From Frankineae bacterium MT45 (GTDB taxonomy: Bacteria > Actinomycetota > Actinomycetes > Mycobacteriales > Jatrophihabitantaceae): a stretch of DNA of 64,000 nucleotides. Within the stretch, counting starts at the first letter, position 1. Each line of letters opens with the position of its first letter. The stretch lies in NCBI GenBank assembly GCA_900100325.1, contig LT629697.1:1240001-1304000 (forward strand), read 5' to 3'. A program made the translations under genes and the position numbers. A model generated the notes under the pieces. That model was not told the DNA's origin, did not search any database, and saw only the letters and a program-made list of their open reading frames with translations. This document shows, piece after piece, positions 1 through 9,385 of the stretch.

Positions 1-1
1 G

Positions 2-1375
2 GCGCAGCTCCCCGACGGCGCCCTGATGGCCCGGGCCTCGACCGCGCTGGCCACCGTCTGCGCCCGGCAATTGCGGGCGCGCGCCGGCGGCCTCTACGGC
101 AGCTCGGCGGTGCTGCTGGTCGGCAGCGGGAACAACGGCGCGGATGCGCTCTACGCCGGCGCCATCCTGGCCCGGCGTGGCGTCTGCGTGTCGGCGGCCC
201 TCCTCGATCAGCCGAGAACGCACGAGGCCGCCCTGGCCGCCTTCCGGGCCGCGGGCGGCCGGGTTGCGGCCGAGCCCGCCGCGATACTGGCCCGCGCCGA
301 CCTCGTGCTGGACGGCATTCTCGGCATCGGCGGCCGGGGCGCCTTGCGCCCGGAGGCGGCCGAACTGGTGGCCGCGATTGGGGATGGGGTCGTCGTCGCC
401 GTGGACATCCCGTCCGGCGTCGACGCCGACAGCGGGGTGGTCGAGGGCGCCTGCGTCACCGCTGACGTCACCGTCACCTTCGGCGGCCTGAAGGCCGGAC
501 TGATCAGCGGCGCCGGTGCGGCTCGCAGCGGGCAGGTGCAGCTGGTCGACATCGGCCTCGACCTGCCAGAGCCACAGCTGCGAGTGCTGGAGGCGGCGGA
601 CGTCGCGGCCCTGCTGCGGCAGCCGACGGAGACCGACGACAAATACACCCGCGGCGTGGTCGGGGTCATCGCCGGCTCCGCGCAGTACTCCGGGGCCGGG
701 CTGCTGGCCACCGGTTCGGCCCGTCACGGCGGGGCCGGGATGGTGCGCTATCTGGGCACCGCGCCGGAGCAGATCCGGGCCCACTACCCGGACGTCGTGG
801 TCCACGAGGCGACCGAACCAGGGCAGGTGCGCGTGCAGGCTTGGGTGATCGGGCCGGGTATCGGCACGGACGCCGACGCGCGCAGCCTGCTGGCGCAGAC
901 TCTGGCCACCGACGTCCCGGTGCTGGTGGATGCGGACGGGATTACCCTGCTGGCCCAGGAGAAGCAGCTGCTGGCTGGCCGCCGCGCAGCCACCCTGCTC
1001 ACCCCGCACGACCGGGAGTTCGAGCGGCTGGCCGGCCGGGTAAGCGGTGACCGGATCGCCTCGGCGCGCCGGGCGGCCCGGGAGCTGGACGTGACGCTGC
1101 TCCTCAAGGGTGACGCCACTGTGATCGCCAGCCCCGACGGCACCGCGTTCGTCAACCCGACCGGCACCCCGTGGCTGGGCAGCGCCGGCACCGGCGACGT
1201 GCTCAGCGGGCTCGTCGGCGCGCTGCTGGCCACCGGTCTCCCGACCCAGCTGGCGGCGGCCGTCGGGGCCTACCTGCACGGTGTCGCCGGGCAGATCGCG
1301 GGGGCCGGAGGCAATCCGAACGCCGCCGACGTGCTGGCGAAGCTGCCGGCTGCGGTCGCGTCCGTCCGCGGATAG
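2..1375 (+). CDS. nnrD: Bifunctional NAD(P)HX epimerase / ADP-dependent NAD(P)HX dehydratase (5' end cut off)
   Basis: Repairs hydrated NADH and NADPH in the cytoplasm: an N-terminal YjeF_N epimerase interconverts the R and S hydrates and a C-terminal carbohydrate-kinase-like domain dehydrates the S form using ADP. The dinucleotide motif VGSGNNGADAL lies near the start of the visible part. The C-terminal half shows TPHDREFERL and the anion-hole motif GTGDVLSG. The frame is open back to base 2 and the visible part starts inside the epimerase domain, so the real start lies upstream of the window. It ends 14 bases before alr, the usual actinobacterial neighbour. Confidence 0.93.
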   Translation, partial: AQLPDGALMARASTALATVCARQLRARAGGLYGSSAVLLVGSGNNGADALYAGAILARRGVCVSAALLDQPRTHEAALAAFRAAGGRVAAEPAAILARADLVLDGILGIGGRGALRPEAAELVAAIGDGVVVAVDIPSGVDADSGVVEGACVTADVTVTFGGLKAGLISGAGAARSGQVQLVDIGLDLPEPQLRVLEAADVAALLRQPTETDDKYTRGVVGVIAGSAQYSGAGLLATGSARHGGAGMVRYLGTAPEQIRAHYPDVVVHEATEPGQVRVQAWVIGPGIGTDADARSLLAQTLATDVPVLVDADGITLLAQEKQLLAGRRAATLLTPHDREFERLAGRVSGDRIASARRAARELDVTLLLKGDATVIASPDGTAFVNPTGTPWLGSAGTGDVLSGLVGALLATGLPTQLAAAVGAYLHGVAGQIAGAGGNPNAADVLAKLPAAVASVRG

Positions 1376-1389
1376 GTCAGACTTAGAGG

Positions 1390-2562
1390 ATGCCCCGCAC
1401 CGAAGCCGTCGTCGATCTGGCGGCGATCCGAAGCAATGTGGCGACCCTGCGCGCCGCGACCACCGCCGAGGTGATGGCCGTGGTCAAAGCCGACGGCTAC
1501 GGCCACGGTCTGCTCCAGTCGGCCCGGGCCGCGCAGGCCGGTGGCGCCAGCTGGCTCGGCGTCGCCATCATCGACGAGGCCCTGGAGCTGCGGGCGGCCG
1601 GTGTCCAGGGACCGATCCTGACCTGGCTCTGGACCCCGTCGGAGGCCGAGAAGGTTGGCGCGGCGATCCTCGCCGGGATCGATCTCAGCGTGAACGGAAT
1701 CGCGGCGCTGCGCCTGGTCATCGACCAGGCCCGGCGGGCCGGGGTGCGGGCGCGCGTCCACCTCAAGATCGACACCGGGCTCTCCCGCAACGGCGCCTAC
1801 GTCACCGATTGGCCGGAGGTGGTCCGAGCCACCGCGGCCGCAGTCTCCGACGGGTACCTCGAGGCGGTCGGGATCTGGAGCCACTTCGCCTACGCCGACG
1901 AGCCCGGCCACCCCACGATCGCCCGGCAGCTCGATAACTTCCAGCAGGCGGTCGACCTGGCGGCCCGCTCCGGCGTCGTGGTGCAGGTGCGCCACCTGGC
2001 CAACTCCGCGGCCACCCTCACGCTGCCGCAGACGCACTTCGACCTGGTGCGCCCGGGCATCGCGATCTACGGCCTCTCCCCCGTGCCCGGCGAGCTGGGC
2101 GACTTCGGGCTGACTCCGGCGATGACGCTGCGGGCCGAGCTGGCGTCGGTGAAGCGCGTCTCGGCCGGCGAGGGCGTCTCCTACGGTCACGTCTACACGA
2201 CGAAGTCGGAGACGACGCTGGCGCTGGTGCCTCTGGGCTACGCCGACGGCGTCCCGAGAAACGCAACGAATGTCGGGCCACTGCAGATCAACGGGCAGCG
2301 CTACCAGATCAGTGGACGGGTCTGCATGGACCAGTTCGTCGTCGACATCGGCGCCGGACGGGCCGAAGTGGGCGACCATGCCGTGCTCTTCGGCGCGGGT
2401 ACCGCCGGTGAGCCGACCGCCCAGGACTGGGCCGACGCACTCGGCACCATCCACTACGAGATCGTGACCCGCATCGGCGCCCGGGTGACGCGGACCTATG
2501 TCGGCCTAGACGCGCTGGAGTCGGCGGTCGAGCCCCGCGAGCAGGTCGTCAATGGCCAGTAA
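1390..2562 (+). CDS. alr: Alanine racemase
   Basis: PLP enzyme converting L-alanine to D-alanine for peptidoglycan. The PLP lysine is K33 in AVVKADGYGHG at the mouth of the N-terminal TIM barrel. The second catalytic base is the Tyr of GEGVSYGHVY in the C-terminal beta domain, and CMDQFVVD is also conserved. The length of 390 aa is usual. The ATG lies directly behind an AGAGG with no real spacing, so initiation is not by a classical Shine-Dalgarno. The 3' end overlaps the following hydrolase gene by 11 bases, which implies co-transcription. Confidence 0.96.
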   Translation: MPRTEAVVDLAAIRSNVATLRAATTAEVMAVVKADGYGHGLLQSARAAQAGGASWLGVAIIDEALELRAAGVQGPILTWLWTPSEAEKVGAAILAGIDLSVNGIAALRLVIDQARRAGVRARVHLKIDTGLSRNGAYVTDWPEVVRATAAAVSDGYLEAVGIWSHFAYADEPGHPTIARQLDNFQQAVDLAARSGVVVQVRHLANSAATLTLPQTHFDLVRPGIAIYGLSPVPGELGDFGLTPAMTLRAELASVKRVSAGEGVSYGHVYTTKSETTLALVPLGYADGVPRNATNVGPLQINGQRYQISGRVCMDQFVVDIGAGRAEVGDHAVLFGAGTAGEPTAQDWADALGTIHYEIVTRIGARVTRTYVGLDALESAVEPREQVVNGQ

Positions 2563-3658
2563 ACGTAAGGGTGTCATCGGCGGGACGGTCGGCTTCGCCG
2601 CCGCCGTCACCACCGCTGGAGTGGCCTACGCCTTCGACCGGAACGTCGCCCATCGCCGCCAGCAGATCGTCCGGACGAATTTTCGTGAGCTCGGGAACCT
2701 GCCATTCGATCGCTCGGGCATGGTGACGACCTCGGACGGCGTCGGCCTGTACTACGAGGAGGTCGGGCCCAGCGATGCTCCGGTGACCGCGATCTTCGTG
2801 CACGGGTACACGCTGAACCTGGGCTCCTTTCACTTCCAGCGCAAGGCCCTGATTGAAGAGTTCGGCGATCAGATTCGCTTTGTCTTCTATGACCAGCGCA
2901 GCCACGGGCGCTCGGAACGCAGTCAGCCCGACCACTGTGAGATCGACCAGCTCGGCGACGACCTGCGGGATGTCATCGAAGCGCTCGCCCCGACCGGGCG
3001 TCTCATCCTCGTCGGGCACTCGATGGGTGGCATGACGCTGATGGCCCTGGCCGATCGGCATCGCGAGTACTTCACCGGCTCCCGCGCCCGGGTCAGCGCC
3101 GTCGCGCTCATCTCCACCTCGACCGGCAGCCTCGCCTCGGTGACGCTCGGCCTGCCGGCCCTGCTGGCCCGGATGCGCGGGCCGCTGCTTCCGGTGCTGC
3201 TGAACGGCGCGCGTAACCGGGCCAAGCTGATCGAGCGGGGTCGGGGGATGGGCACCGACCTGGCCTGGGTGGTGATTCGCAAGTTCGCCTTCGCCGACAA
3301 GTCGGTCGACCCGGCGGTCGTCGAGTATCTGACGCAGATGATCGCCGGCACTCGTATCGAGGTGATCGCCGAGTTCTACGGACCCCTGATGAACCACGAG
3401 AAGCTCGAGGCGCTCGGCGTCCTGGCCGACATCCCGACCGTGGTGATCTGCGGAGACTCCGACTCGCTGACGCCGCCGGAGCACAGCCAGGCGATGGCCG
3501 ACGAGCTACCCAAGGCCACTCTGGTGCTGGTCGAGAACGCCGGACACCTGGCCACGATGGAGCGCCCGGCCGAGGTGAACGACGCCCTGATTCAGCTCTT
3601 CACCCCGGCGCTGGCCGACGCGACCCGGCGCCGGCGCTGGCTGCGGGTGCGGCGATGA
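2552..3658 (+). CDS. Membrane-anchored alpha/beta hydrolase
   Basis: An alpha/beta-hydrolase-fold protein of 368 aa. The nucleophile elbow GHSMGG places the catalytic serine at about residue 157. The likely acid is in VICGDSDSLTPPEHS and the likely histidine in ENAGHLATMERP. The oxyanion-region motif FVHGYTLN precedes them. Residues 9-27 (GGTVGFAAAVTTAGVAYAF) form one hydrophobic segment behind a basic start, suggesting a single N-terminal membrane anchor. A hydrolase commonly sits between alr and tsaE in actinobacteria. The start overlaps alr and the stop overlaps the tsaE start as ATGA. The substrate cannot be told from sequence. Confidence 0.9.
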   Translation: MASKRKGVIGGTVGFAAAVTTAGVAYAFDRNVAHRRQQIVRTNFRELGNLPFDRSGMVTTSDGVGLYYEEVGPSDAPVTAIFVHGYTLNLGSFHFQRKALIEEFGDQIRFVFYDQRSHGRSERSQPDHCEIDQLGDDLRDVIEALAPTGRLILVGHSMGGMTLMALADRHREYFTGSRARVSAVALISTSTGSLASVTLGLPALLARMRGPLLPVLLNGARNRAKLIERGRGMGTDLAWVVIRKFAFADKSVDPAVVEYLTQMIAGTRIEVIAEFYGPLMNHEKLEALGVLADIPTVVICGDSDSLTPPEHSQAMADELPKATLVLVENAGHLATMERPAEVNDALIQLFTPALADATRRRRWLRVRR

Positions 3659-4185
3659 GCCCGCTGCACGGCCCGGGGCGCCCGGTGCACGCGCCCAACC
3701 CGGGTGCTCCCGGTGCGCCGCCGCGCCGCTATCGCGTTACCCTCCCCGAGCCCAGCGACACCTTCGCCTTCGGACGAAACCTGTCGCTGGTCCTGCGTCC
3801 GGGGGACTTGATCGTGCTGGCCGGACCGCTCGGCGCCGGGAAGACGGCGCTGACGCAGGGGATCGGGGCCGGGCTTGAGGTCAGCGGCGCCGTGGTCTCG
3901 CCGACGTTCGTCATCGCCCGGGTGCACGTCGGCGGGCGCATCCCGCTGGTGCACGTCGACGCCTACCGGTTGGGGTCGCTGGCTGAGGTCGACGACCTCG
4001 ATCTCGACGTCGACGTCGCCGATTCGGTCAGCGTCATCGAATGGGGCCACGGTCTGGTCGAGCAGCTCAGCGATTCGTCGCTGCTCATCGAGTTGTCCCG
4101 GGCCGACGACAGCGAGGTTCGGTCGGCCGAGCTCATCCCGCAGGGTGGCGATTGGGCGCAGCGCATCGCCAGCCTTGGCTGGTAG
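3655..4185 (+). CDS. tsaE: tRNA t6A37 biosynthesis ATPase TsaE
   Basis: Small P-loop ATPase that acts with TsaB and TsaD to place threonylcarbamoyl on A37 of ANN-decoding tRNAs. The Walker A motif GPLGAGKTAL, the SPTFVI segment and VHVDAYRL are typical of the family. It is 176 aa, slightly longer than usual because of a Pro-rich N-terminus. The ATG overlaps the hydrolase stop by four bases. In related genomes tsaB follows at once; here two lectin genes come between. Confidence 0.94.
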   Translation: MSPLHGPGRPVHAPNPGAPGAPPRRYRVTLPEPSDTFAFGRNLSLVLRPGDLIVLAGPLGAGKTALTQGIGAGLEVSGAVVSPTFVIARVHVGGRIPLVHVDAYRLGSLAEVDDLDLDVDVADSVSVIEWGHGLVEQLSDSSLLIELSRADDSEVRSAELIPQGGDWAQRIASLGW

Positions 4186-4238
4186 TAGGGTTTCGAGACC
4201 GACAGCAAGATCGTGCAGTAAAAGCGGGGGGATTTCGC

Positions 4239-5459
4239 ATGTTCAAGGTGCTCATTCAGAGGGTCGCCAACCAGGCACGCGCCGTGGTCGTCGCCCTCAC
4301 GCTCGTGGCACTCTCCCTGGTCGGCGTCAGCAGCGCACCCGGCGCGGCGGCATCAGCTGGCAGCAGCCAGCTGGCCGATGGCGAGACGCTGCAGGGCGGC
4401 CAGGGGCTGCTGGACGACATGGGCAACTACACACTGAACATGCAGGGCGACGGCAATCTCGTCGAGTACTTCGGATCGCAGGTCATCTGGTCGTCGCGAA
4501 CCACGGGGTATCCGGGGGCGCGCCTGACGGTGCAGGACGACGGCAACGTAGTCATCTACACCGCTGCGCAGCGCGCCATCTGGTCCACCCGCACGGCGGG
4601 GGCCGGTGCCGGGGTCCGCCTCGTCATGCAGACAGACGGAAACGTGGTTCTCTACGGCGCGAAAGGTGTTGTCTGGGACTCCGGTGTGCCGCCGGCGCAG
4701 AGCTCCCCGCCGCCGCAGAACTTCGCCCCCAGTACGTTGTCCGCCGGGCAATCTGTACCGGGTTCGAGCACCATGCTGGCCGCGCCGTCCGGCGAGTTCA
4801 CGCTCCTCTTCAACGGCGGTGTGCTGGAGGTCGACGAGCACGTCTTCGTCGCTGATCCGAATCCGCAATATCGTGAGCACGAGATGAGCGTCTGGGTGCC
4901 CGCGGTCCCCGCGTACACACCTGGCGCTGGCGCGCTAAAGATGCAGACGGACGGCAATCTCGTCGTGTACAACGGCGCCGGACGTGCGGTCTGGTCAACG
5001 AGAACGTCAGGGACCGGCTCCGGAAACCACGTTGCCCTGCAGAACGACGGAAACCTGGTGGTCTACAACGCCGCCGGCCGGGCGGTCTGGGCGTCGCGAT
5101 CGCAGCGAGCCATGATGGTGCCCGGTGGCGTGCTGAAGAGCGGGGCGTCGCTCGTCAGTCTCGACGCTTTCGATCACCAGACGACCACCCTGACGATGCA
5201 GAGCGACGGCAATCTCGTCCTGTCTCACGCCGGCAAGGTTCAGTGGAACAGTCGCACCTTTGTCGCCGGATCTCATCTGGCATTGCAGGCCGATGGCAAC
5301 CTCGTTGTCTACGCCCCGAACGGCTCACCCAGGTGGAGTTCGCACACCAACACCGCGGGGCCGGGCGTTGTGTTTTCGGTCTCCGATAGCGCGATGACCA
5401 TAGGCAAGGGGATGAGCACCATCTTCTGGGTCACGATCCACGGAATCCTAGGAAAATGA
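4239..5459 (+). CDS. Secreted bulb-type (B-type) mannose-binding lectin, first of a tandem pair
   Basis: The start chosen is the ATG behind a GGGGGG stretch; it is followed by a basic region, a hydrophobic core (VVVALTLVALSLVGVSSA) and an Ala-rich cleavage region, i.e. a Sec signal peptide. The mature part carries seven copies of the QxDGNxVxY sugar-pocket motif of plant bulb lectins (PF01453) at about residues 68, 98, 130, 235, 267, 320 and 349, for example MQTDGNLVVY and LQNDGNLVVY. These fall in two clusters, so probably two beta-prism units. No catalytic domain or membrane anchor is visible. The gene is 406 aa and overlaps the next lectin gene by four bases. Likely an extracellular glycan-binding or bacteriocin-like protein; the target is unknown. 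Confidence 0.88.
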   Translation: MFKVLIQRVANQARAVVVALTLVALSLVGVSSAPGAAASAGSSQLADGETLQGGQGLLDDMGNYTLNMQGDGNLVEYFGSQVIWSSRTTGYPGARLTVQDDGNVVIYTAAQRAIWSTRTAGAGAGVRLVMQTDGNVVLYGAKGVVWDSGVPPAQSSPPPQNFAPSTLSAGQSVPGSSTMLAAPSGEFTLLFNGGVLEVDEHVFVADPNPQYREHEMSVWVPAVPAYTPGAGALKMQTDGNLVVYNGAGRAVWSTRTSGTGSGNHVALQNDGNLVVYNAAGRAVWASRSQRAMMVPGGVLKSGASLVSLDAFDHQTTTLTMQSDGNLVLSHAGKVQWNSRTFVAGSHLALQADGNLVVYAPNGSPRWSSHTNTAGPGVVFSVSDSAMTIGKGMSTIFWVTIHGILGK

Positions 5460-6673
5460 TCATGCGCACCAGGATGAGATTCGGTAGTTCGCGGACCGCT
5501 GTCGGATCCGGCTTGATCGCAGTTCTGATGGCGGCGGCGTCACTTGTCGGCATATCTGCGTTGACTAGTTCGGCCGACGCGGCAACCGTGGATCAGTTGG
5601 TCGCCGGACAAGCGCTCTTCGCCGGGCAGACACTTACCAGCGCCTCCGGCTGGTACTGGGTCACGATGCAGGCCGACGGCAACCTCGTCGTCTACGAAAA
5701 CGAGCTTGTTGGTACCGGCAGCGCGGTGGTCGCGATTTGGTCGTCAAGGACCAACGGGAACCCCGGCGCGCATTTTCAGCTGCAATCGGATGGCAACGCT
5801 GTCGTGTACAGCGCTGGGAACAAGGCGCTCTGGTCGACCCGCACGTTCGGCGCAGGTCCAGACGTCCGATTCATCATGCAGTCAGACGGCAACCTAGTGC
5901 TTTATCGCGGCAGCACACCGATCTGGAACATCGGTGTGTTGCCGTACGGTCCACCTTCTCCACCGCCTACACCCATGAATCAGCTTCTTGCCGGGGCTTC
6001 GCAGAGCATCTATCTACAGCTCACATCTGCCTCGAAGGAGTTCGAGCTCGCCAACTTCGGCTCGTCCATCTCGTTGTCCCAGCGTGTGAGTGTGAAGGGT
6101 CTGGTGTTCGAAACCCCCGTCTGGAGTGCTGGCCCGGATTACAACTGGCCATCAACAGCGGGTCAGCTGACAATGCAGACAGACGGCAATCTGGTGCTCT
6201 ATTCGAGCCCAGGCCATGTTGCGTGGAGCACTCACACCGCCGGTACCGGAACGGAAAATCGGTTCGTCGTGCAAGACGACGGCAACCTCGTGGTCTACAC
6301 GAAGGCCAATCGCGCTGTCTGGTCATCTGGCAGCCGCAGGGCAGCGTTGGGAGCAGGGATGACGCTCTCCAGCGGTGGATCGCTGCGCAGCCAGGAACCG
6401 GGGCCAAATCCCGCGGCTTCGCTGGTCATGCAACGCGACGGCAATCTCGTCATGTACTACGGCACAGCAGTGCGATGGAGTAGTGGCACGCACGTCCTGG
6501 GATCGCGCCTGGTGCTGCAGCGTGACGGCAACCTGGTCATCTATACGCCGGGCAACGTCGCCGCTTGGTCATCCGGGACGGCGGGCTCCGGCCCGGGTAC
6601 ATACCTCCTCCTCGGCGGCGTCGCTGATCTGCAGCTAAGCACGGGAGGGCGCGTGGTATGGCTGGTCGGCTGA
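5456..6673 (+). CDS. Secreted bulb-type mannose-binding lectin, second of a tandem pair
   Basis: Paralogue of the preceding lectin, 405 aa, starting at an ATG that overlaps the previous stop. The N-terminus has a basic start and a hydrophobic run (GLIAVLMAAASLVGISAL), a signal peptide. Seven QxDGNxVxY-type motifs are visible, including MQADGNLVVY, LQSDGNAVVY, MQSDGNLVLY, MQTDGNLVLY, VQDDGNLVVY, MQRDGNLVMY and LQRDGNLVIY, again as three then four separated by a less repetitive insert. Codons are less GC-biased than in the housekeeping genes on either side, suggesting later acquisition. It ends 54 bases before tsaB. Confidence 0.87.
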   Translation: MIMRTRMRFGSSRTAVGSGLIAVLMAAASLVGISALTSSADAATVDQLVAGQALFAGQTLTSASGWYWVTMQADGNLVVYENELVGTGSAVVAIWSSRTNGNPGAHFQLQSDGNAVVYSAGNKALWSTRTFGAGPDVRFIMQSDGNLVLYRGSTPIWNIGVLPYGPPSPPPTPMNQLLAGASQSIYLQLTSASKEFELANFGSSISLSQRVSVKGLVFETPVWSAGPDYNWPSTAGQLTMQTDGNLVLYSSPGHVAWSTHTAGTGTENRFVVQDDGNLVVYTKANRAVWSSGSRRAALGAGMTLSSGGSLRSQEPGPNPAASLVMQRDGNLVMYYGTAVRWSSGTHVLGSRLVLQRDGNLVIYTPGNVAAWSSGTAGSGPGTYLLLGGVADLQLSTGGRVVWLVG

Positions 6674-6713
6674 GGCAGATCAGCGCCATCCGCGGGTGAG
6701 CGGAAACAGCGAC

Positions 6714-6727
6714 TAGGCTTCAGAGTC
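6714..6727 (+). promoter_or_regulatory. Probable -10 box for near-leaderless tsaB
   Basis: TAGGCT at 6714-6719 lies eight bases before the tsaB GTG and there is no Shine-Dalgarno. This is the spacing expected of an actinobacterial leaderless or near-leaderless transcript. No clear -35 hexamer was found. Confidence 0.4.
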
Positions 6728-7411
6728 GTGTTCGTCCTCGCCATCGATACCTCCTCCGCCGCGGTGAGCGCGGCCGTCGTCGAGGTCGATGACGGCGGTG
6801 AGGCCCGCACCATGGCCCAGAGCATCACCCTGGACGCCCGGGCCCACGGTGAGCGCCTCGCCCCCAACATCGAGAGTTGCCTGCAGCGCTCCGGGGTCCG
6901 GGTCGCTGATGTGTCGGCCGTCGTCGCCGGCCTCGGCCCGGGGCCCTTCACCGGCCTGCGCGTCGGCCTGGTCACCGCCGCCGTCTTCGCCGAGCTACGT
7001 GGCATCCCGACTTACGGTGTCTGCTCCCTGGACGGCATCGCCGGAGTCCTCGACGAGCCGGACCTGCTGGTCGCCGCCGACGCCCGCCGCCGCGAGGTCT
7101 ACTGGGCTCGCTACCACGACGGGGTCCGGGTCGAGGGGCCGCAGGTCGGCACTCCGGCCGACCTCAGCGAGCATCTGAAGGCCGCTGACCTGGCGGGCGG
7201 GGTCACCGCGATGACCGGCTCCGGTGCCCGTCTCTACGCCGACGTCCTGGGATACCGGCTTCTCGACGTCGACCATCCCGAGCCAAGAGCGCTGGTGCAG
7301 GTGGCGGCGGAATGGGTCCTGGCCCGTGCGGAGTCGCAGGCCCTGACTCCGCTCTACCTGCGCCGTCCGGACGCAGTCGAGCCCGGCGCCACGAAGACGG
7401 TGACGGCATGA
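6728..7411 (+). CDS. tsaB: tRNA t6A37 biosynthesis protein TsaB
   Basis: ASKHA-fold partner and dimerisation scaffold for TsaD in the threonylcarbamoyl-transferase complex. It begins FVLAIDTSSAAVSAAVVE and contains GLGPGPFTGLRVGL, both family signatures. The GTG start is chosen because the conserved N-terminal strand begins there. Length 227 aa is normal. The stop overlaps the rimI start. Confidence 0.94.
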   Translation: MFVLAIDTSSAAVSAAVVEVDDGGEARTMAQSITLDARAHGERLAPNIESCLQRSGVRVADVSAVVAGLGPGPFTGLRVGLVTAAVFAELRGIPTYGVCSLDGIAGVLDEPDLLVAADARRREVYWARYHDGVRVEGPQVGTPADLSEHLKAADLAGGVTAMTGSGARLYADVLGYRLLDVDHPEPRALVQVAAEWVLARAESQALTPLYLRRPDAVEPGATKTVTA

Positions 7412-7938
7412 GCGCGCCGCAGCCCACCGAGCAACCGCCCGAGCAGCCCACCCAGCAGCCCTCTGAGTTGCAGGTCGTGCCGATGACGCAGGCCCATCTC
7501 GACGCCGTTATGCCCTATGAAGTAAGCATGTTCGGCACCGAAGCCTGGAGCCGGGAGGCCTACCGCGACGAGCTGCGGGACAACCGCTACCGCCGCTACT
7601 TCGCGGTCCTGCGCGGATCCGCGTCCGACGGGGAACTGCTCGGCTGGGGTGGCGTGCGGGTCATCGGCAAGGAGGCCGAGATCCTCACCATCGGAGTCGT
7701 GCCGCAGGCCCGCCGGGCCGGCGTCGCCACGCTGCTGCTGCGTCACCTGCTGGCCGACGCCACCCGGCGCAGCGCCGACGAGGTCTTCCTGGAGGTGCGC
7801 ATCGACAACGAGGCGGCCATCAGCCTCTACCGGCGCGAAGGGTTCGCCGATCTCGGACTGCGCCGTGGCTACTACGACGGCGGGCGGATCGATGCGCTCA
7901 CCATGCACCGCCGGCTCACCCAGGAGGCCACGGTATGA
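7408..7938 (+). CDS. rimI: Ribosomal-protein-S18-alanine N-acetyltransferase-like GNAT protein
   Basis: GNAT acetyltransferase normally embedded between tsaB and tsaD. The acetyl-CoA loop region reads [15 protein letters not shown], and [17 protein letters not shown] is the classic C-terminal GNAT motif. The ATG overlapping the tsaB stop is preferred; it gives 176 aa with a 20-residue Pro/Gln-rich N-terminal extension. A later start at MTQAHL would remove that low-complexity tail. The stop overlaps the tsaD start. Confidence 0.9.
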   Translation: MSAPQPTEQPPEQPTQQPSELQVVPMTQAHLDAVMPYEVSMFGTEAWSREAYRDELRDNRYRRYFAVLRGSASDGELLGWGGVRVIGKEAEILTIGVVPQARRAGVATLLLRHLLADATRRSADEVFLEVRIDNEAAISLYRREGFADLGLRRGYYDGGRIDALTMHRRLTQEATV

Positions 7939-8972
7939 CCGAACCGCTGGTGCTGGGCTTCGAAACCTCCTGTGACGAGACCGGAGTCGGGATCGTGCGG
8001 GGCACGACCCTGCTGGCCGACGCCATCGCCACCAGCGTCGAGGAGCATGCCCGCTTCGGAGGCGTGGTGCCGGAGGTGGCCAGCCGGGCTCACCTGGAGG
8101 CGATGGTGCCGACGCTACGGCGCGCCTTCGACACCGCCGGGGTCCGCCCGGACGACATCGACGCGGTCGCCGTCACCGCCGGACCCGGCCTGGCCGGAGC
8201 ACTCCTGGTCGGGGTGGCGGCGGCCAAGGCCTACGCGCTCGCCCTCGACAAGCCGCTCTACGGCGTCAACCACCTCAGCGCCCACGTCGCGGTGGACCTG
8301 CTCGAGCACGAGCCCCTGGACGAGCCGGCGATCGCGTTGCTCGTCTCCGGCGGCCACTCCTCGCTGCTGCTGGCGCCTCGCATCGGTGGCCAGGAGCTCA
8401 CCGAACTCGGCGCGACCGTGGACGATGCCGCCGGCGAGGCGTACGACAAGATCGCCCGTCTGCTCGGCCTCCCCTTCCCCGGCGGCCCGCACATCGACCG
8501 GATCGCCGTCGACGGCGACCCGGCGGCCATCAGCTTTCCGCGGGCGATGACCGGCGCTCACGATCCGGCCTATGCCTTCTCCTTCTCCGGCCTGAAGACG
8601 GCGGTGGCCCGCTGGGTCGAGGCCAGGCAGCGGGCCGGCGAGCCGGTGCCGATCGCCGACGTGGCGGCCAGCTTCCAGGAGGCGGTGGTCGACGTCCTCA
8701 CCGCCAAGGCGGTCCGGGCTGCCCGTGATCACGGCGTCGGGCACCTGGTGATCGGCGGTGGAGTGGCCGCCAACTCGCGGCTGCGGGCGCTCGCCGCGCA
8801 GCGCTGCGAGAAGGCCGGACTGGTGCTGCGGATTCCCCGTCCGGGTCTCTGCACCGACAACGGGGCGATGGTGGCGGCCCTCGGCGCTCAGTTGGTGGCC
8901 CACGGCGCCACCCCATCCAATCTCGACATTCCGGCCACTTCGGCCCTGCCGATCACGACGGTGCTGCTGTGA
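7935..8972 (+). CDS. tsaD: tRNA N6-adenosine threonylcarbamoyltransferase TsaD
   Basis: Catalytic subunit of t6A37 formation, 345 aa. It starts [14 protein letters not shown] and has the metal-binding histidines H113 and H117 in NHLSAH, the nucleotide-binding SGGHSSLLL, and the C-terminal [11 protein letters not shown] and CTDNGAMVA motifs. ATGA overlap with rimI and GTGA overlap with the small gene that follows show tight translational coupling. Confidence 0.96.
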   Translation: MTEPLVLGFETSCDETGVGIVRGTTLLADAIATSVEEHARFGGVVPEVASRAHLEAMVPTLRRAFDTAGVRPDDIDAVAVTAGPGLAGALLVGVAAAKAYALALDKPLYGVNHLSAHVAVDLLEHEPLDEPAIALLVSGGHSSLLLAPRIGGQELTELGATVDDAAGEAYDKIARLLGLPFPGGPHIDRIAVDGDPAAISFPRAMTGAHDPAYAFSFSGLKTAVARWVEARQRAGEPVPIADVAASFQEAVVDVLTAKAVRAARDHGVGHLVIGGGVAANSRLRALAAQRCEKAGLVLRIPRPGLCTDNGAMVAALGAQLVAHGATPSNLDIPATSALPITTVLL

Positions 8973-9196
8973 CCACGCTGATGTGGGAGGTCCGGGCGGC
9001 CGAGGGGCGGCTCGGTGAGCTCGTGGAGTTCGTCGCGGCCAACGCGGACCCGTCGGCCCAGGTCTACCGCAGCGCACAGGGCGAGGGGCGCGTCGTCGTC
9101 ATCGATCCGACCGGCCGCGGTGTCAGCGACGTCCCGCCCGAGTTGGTGGCCCGGCCGCCGCACGCCTGGCCGTTCGAGCCTGTGCAGCGGGGCTGA
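8969..9196 (+). CDS. Small protein following tsaD (possible dimeric alpha-beta barrel fold)
   Basis: A 75-aa protein whose GTG overlaps the tsaD stop by four bases, which supports it being a real gene. Codon use matches its neighbours. Strand-rich segments ([30 protein letters not shown]) loosely resemble the antibiotic-biosynthesis-monooxygenase type of ferredoxin-like fold, but this is a weak impression. It ends before the CIRCE-controlled groES promoter. Function unknown. Confidence 0.65.
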   Translation: MTTLMWEVRAAEGRLGELVEFVAANADPSAQVYRSAQGEGRVVVIDPTGRGVSDVPPELVARPPHAWPFEPVQRG

Positions 9197-9222
9197 AGGT
9201 CGCCGATCAGCCGCACCCCTCG

Positions 9223-9256
9223 TTGAGAACTGGCACTCGGCGGGTTAGAGTGCTAG
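9223..9256 (+). promoter_or_regulatory. groES promoter overlapped by a CIRCE (HrcA) operator
   Basis: CTGGCACTC (9230-9238), nine bases, then GAGTGCTAG (9248-9256) matches the CIRCE consensus TTAGCACTC-N9-GAGTGCTAA closely. It sits inside a good promoter: TTGAGA at 9223-9228, a 17-base spacer, and TAGAGT at 9246-9251. HrcA bound there would cover the core promoter. A 5' leader of about 130 bases separates it from groES. Confidence 0.9.
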
Positions 9257-9385
9257 CTGAGGGCCTGGCTGGCTCCCGCGACGACAGCCTGCGCTCCGAA
9301 CAGCAACAGCAGCATCAGCACCAACTTCAATACGCACCACTTGTATGCACTTTGCCAGGTAATCCCTTCAGGATGGAGATTCACC

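Noticed and set aside
1270-2454. Open frame antisense to alr (394 codons)
   Set aside because: His/Arg/Gly-rich shadow translation; alr is certain.
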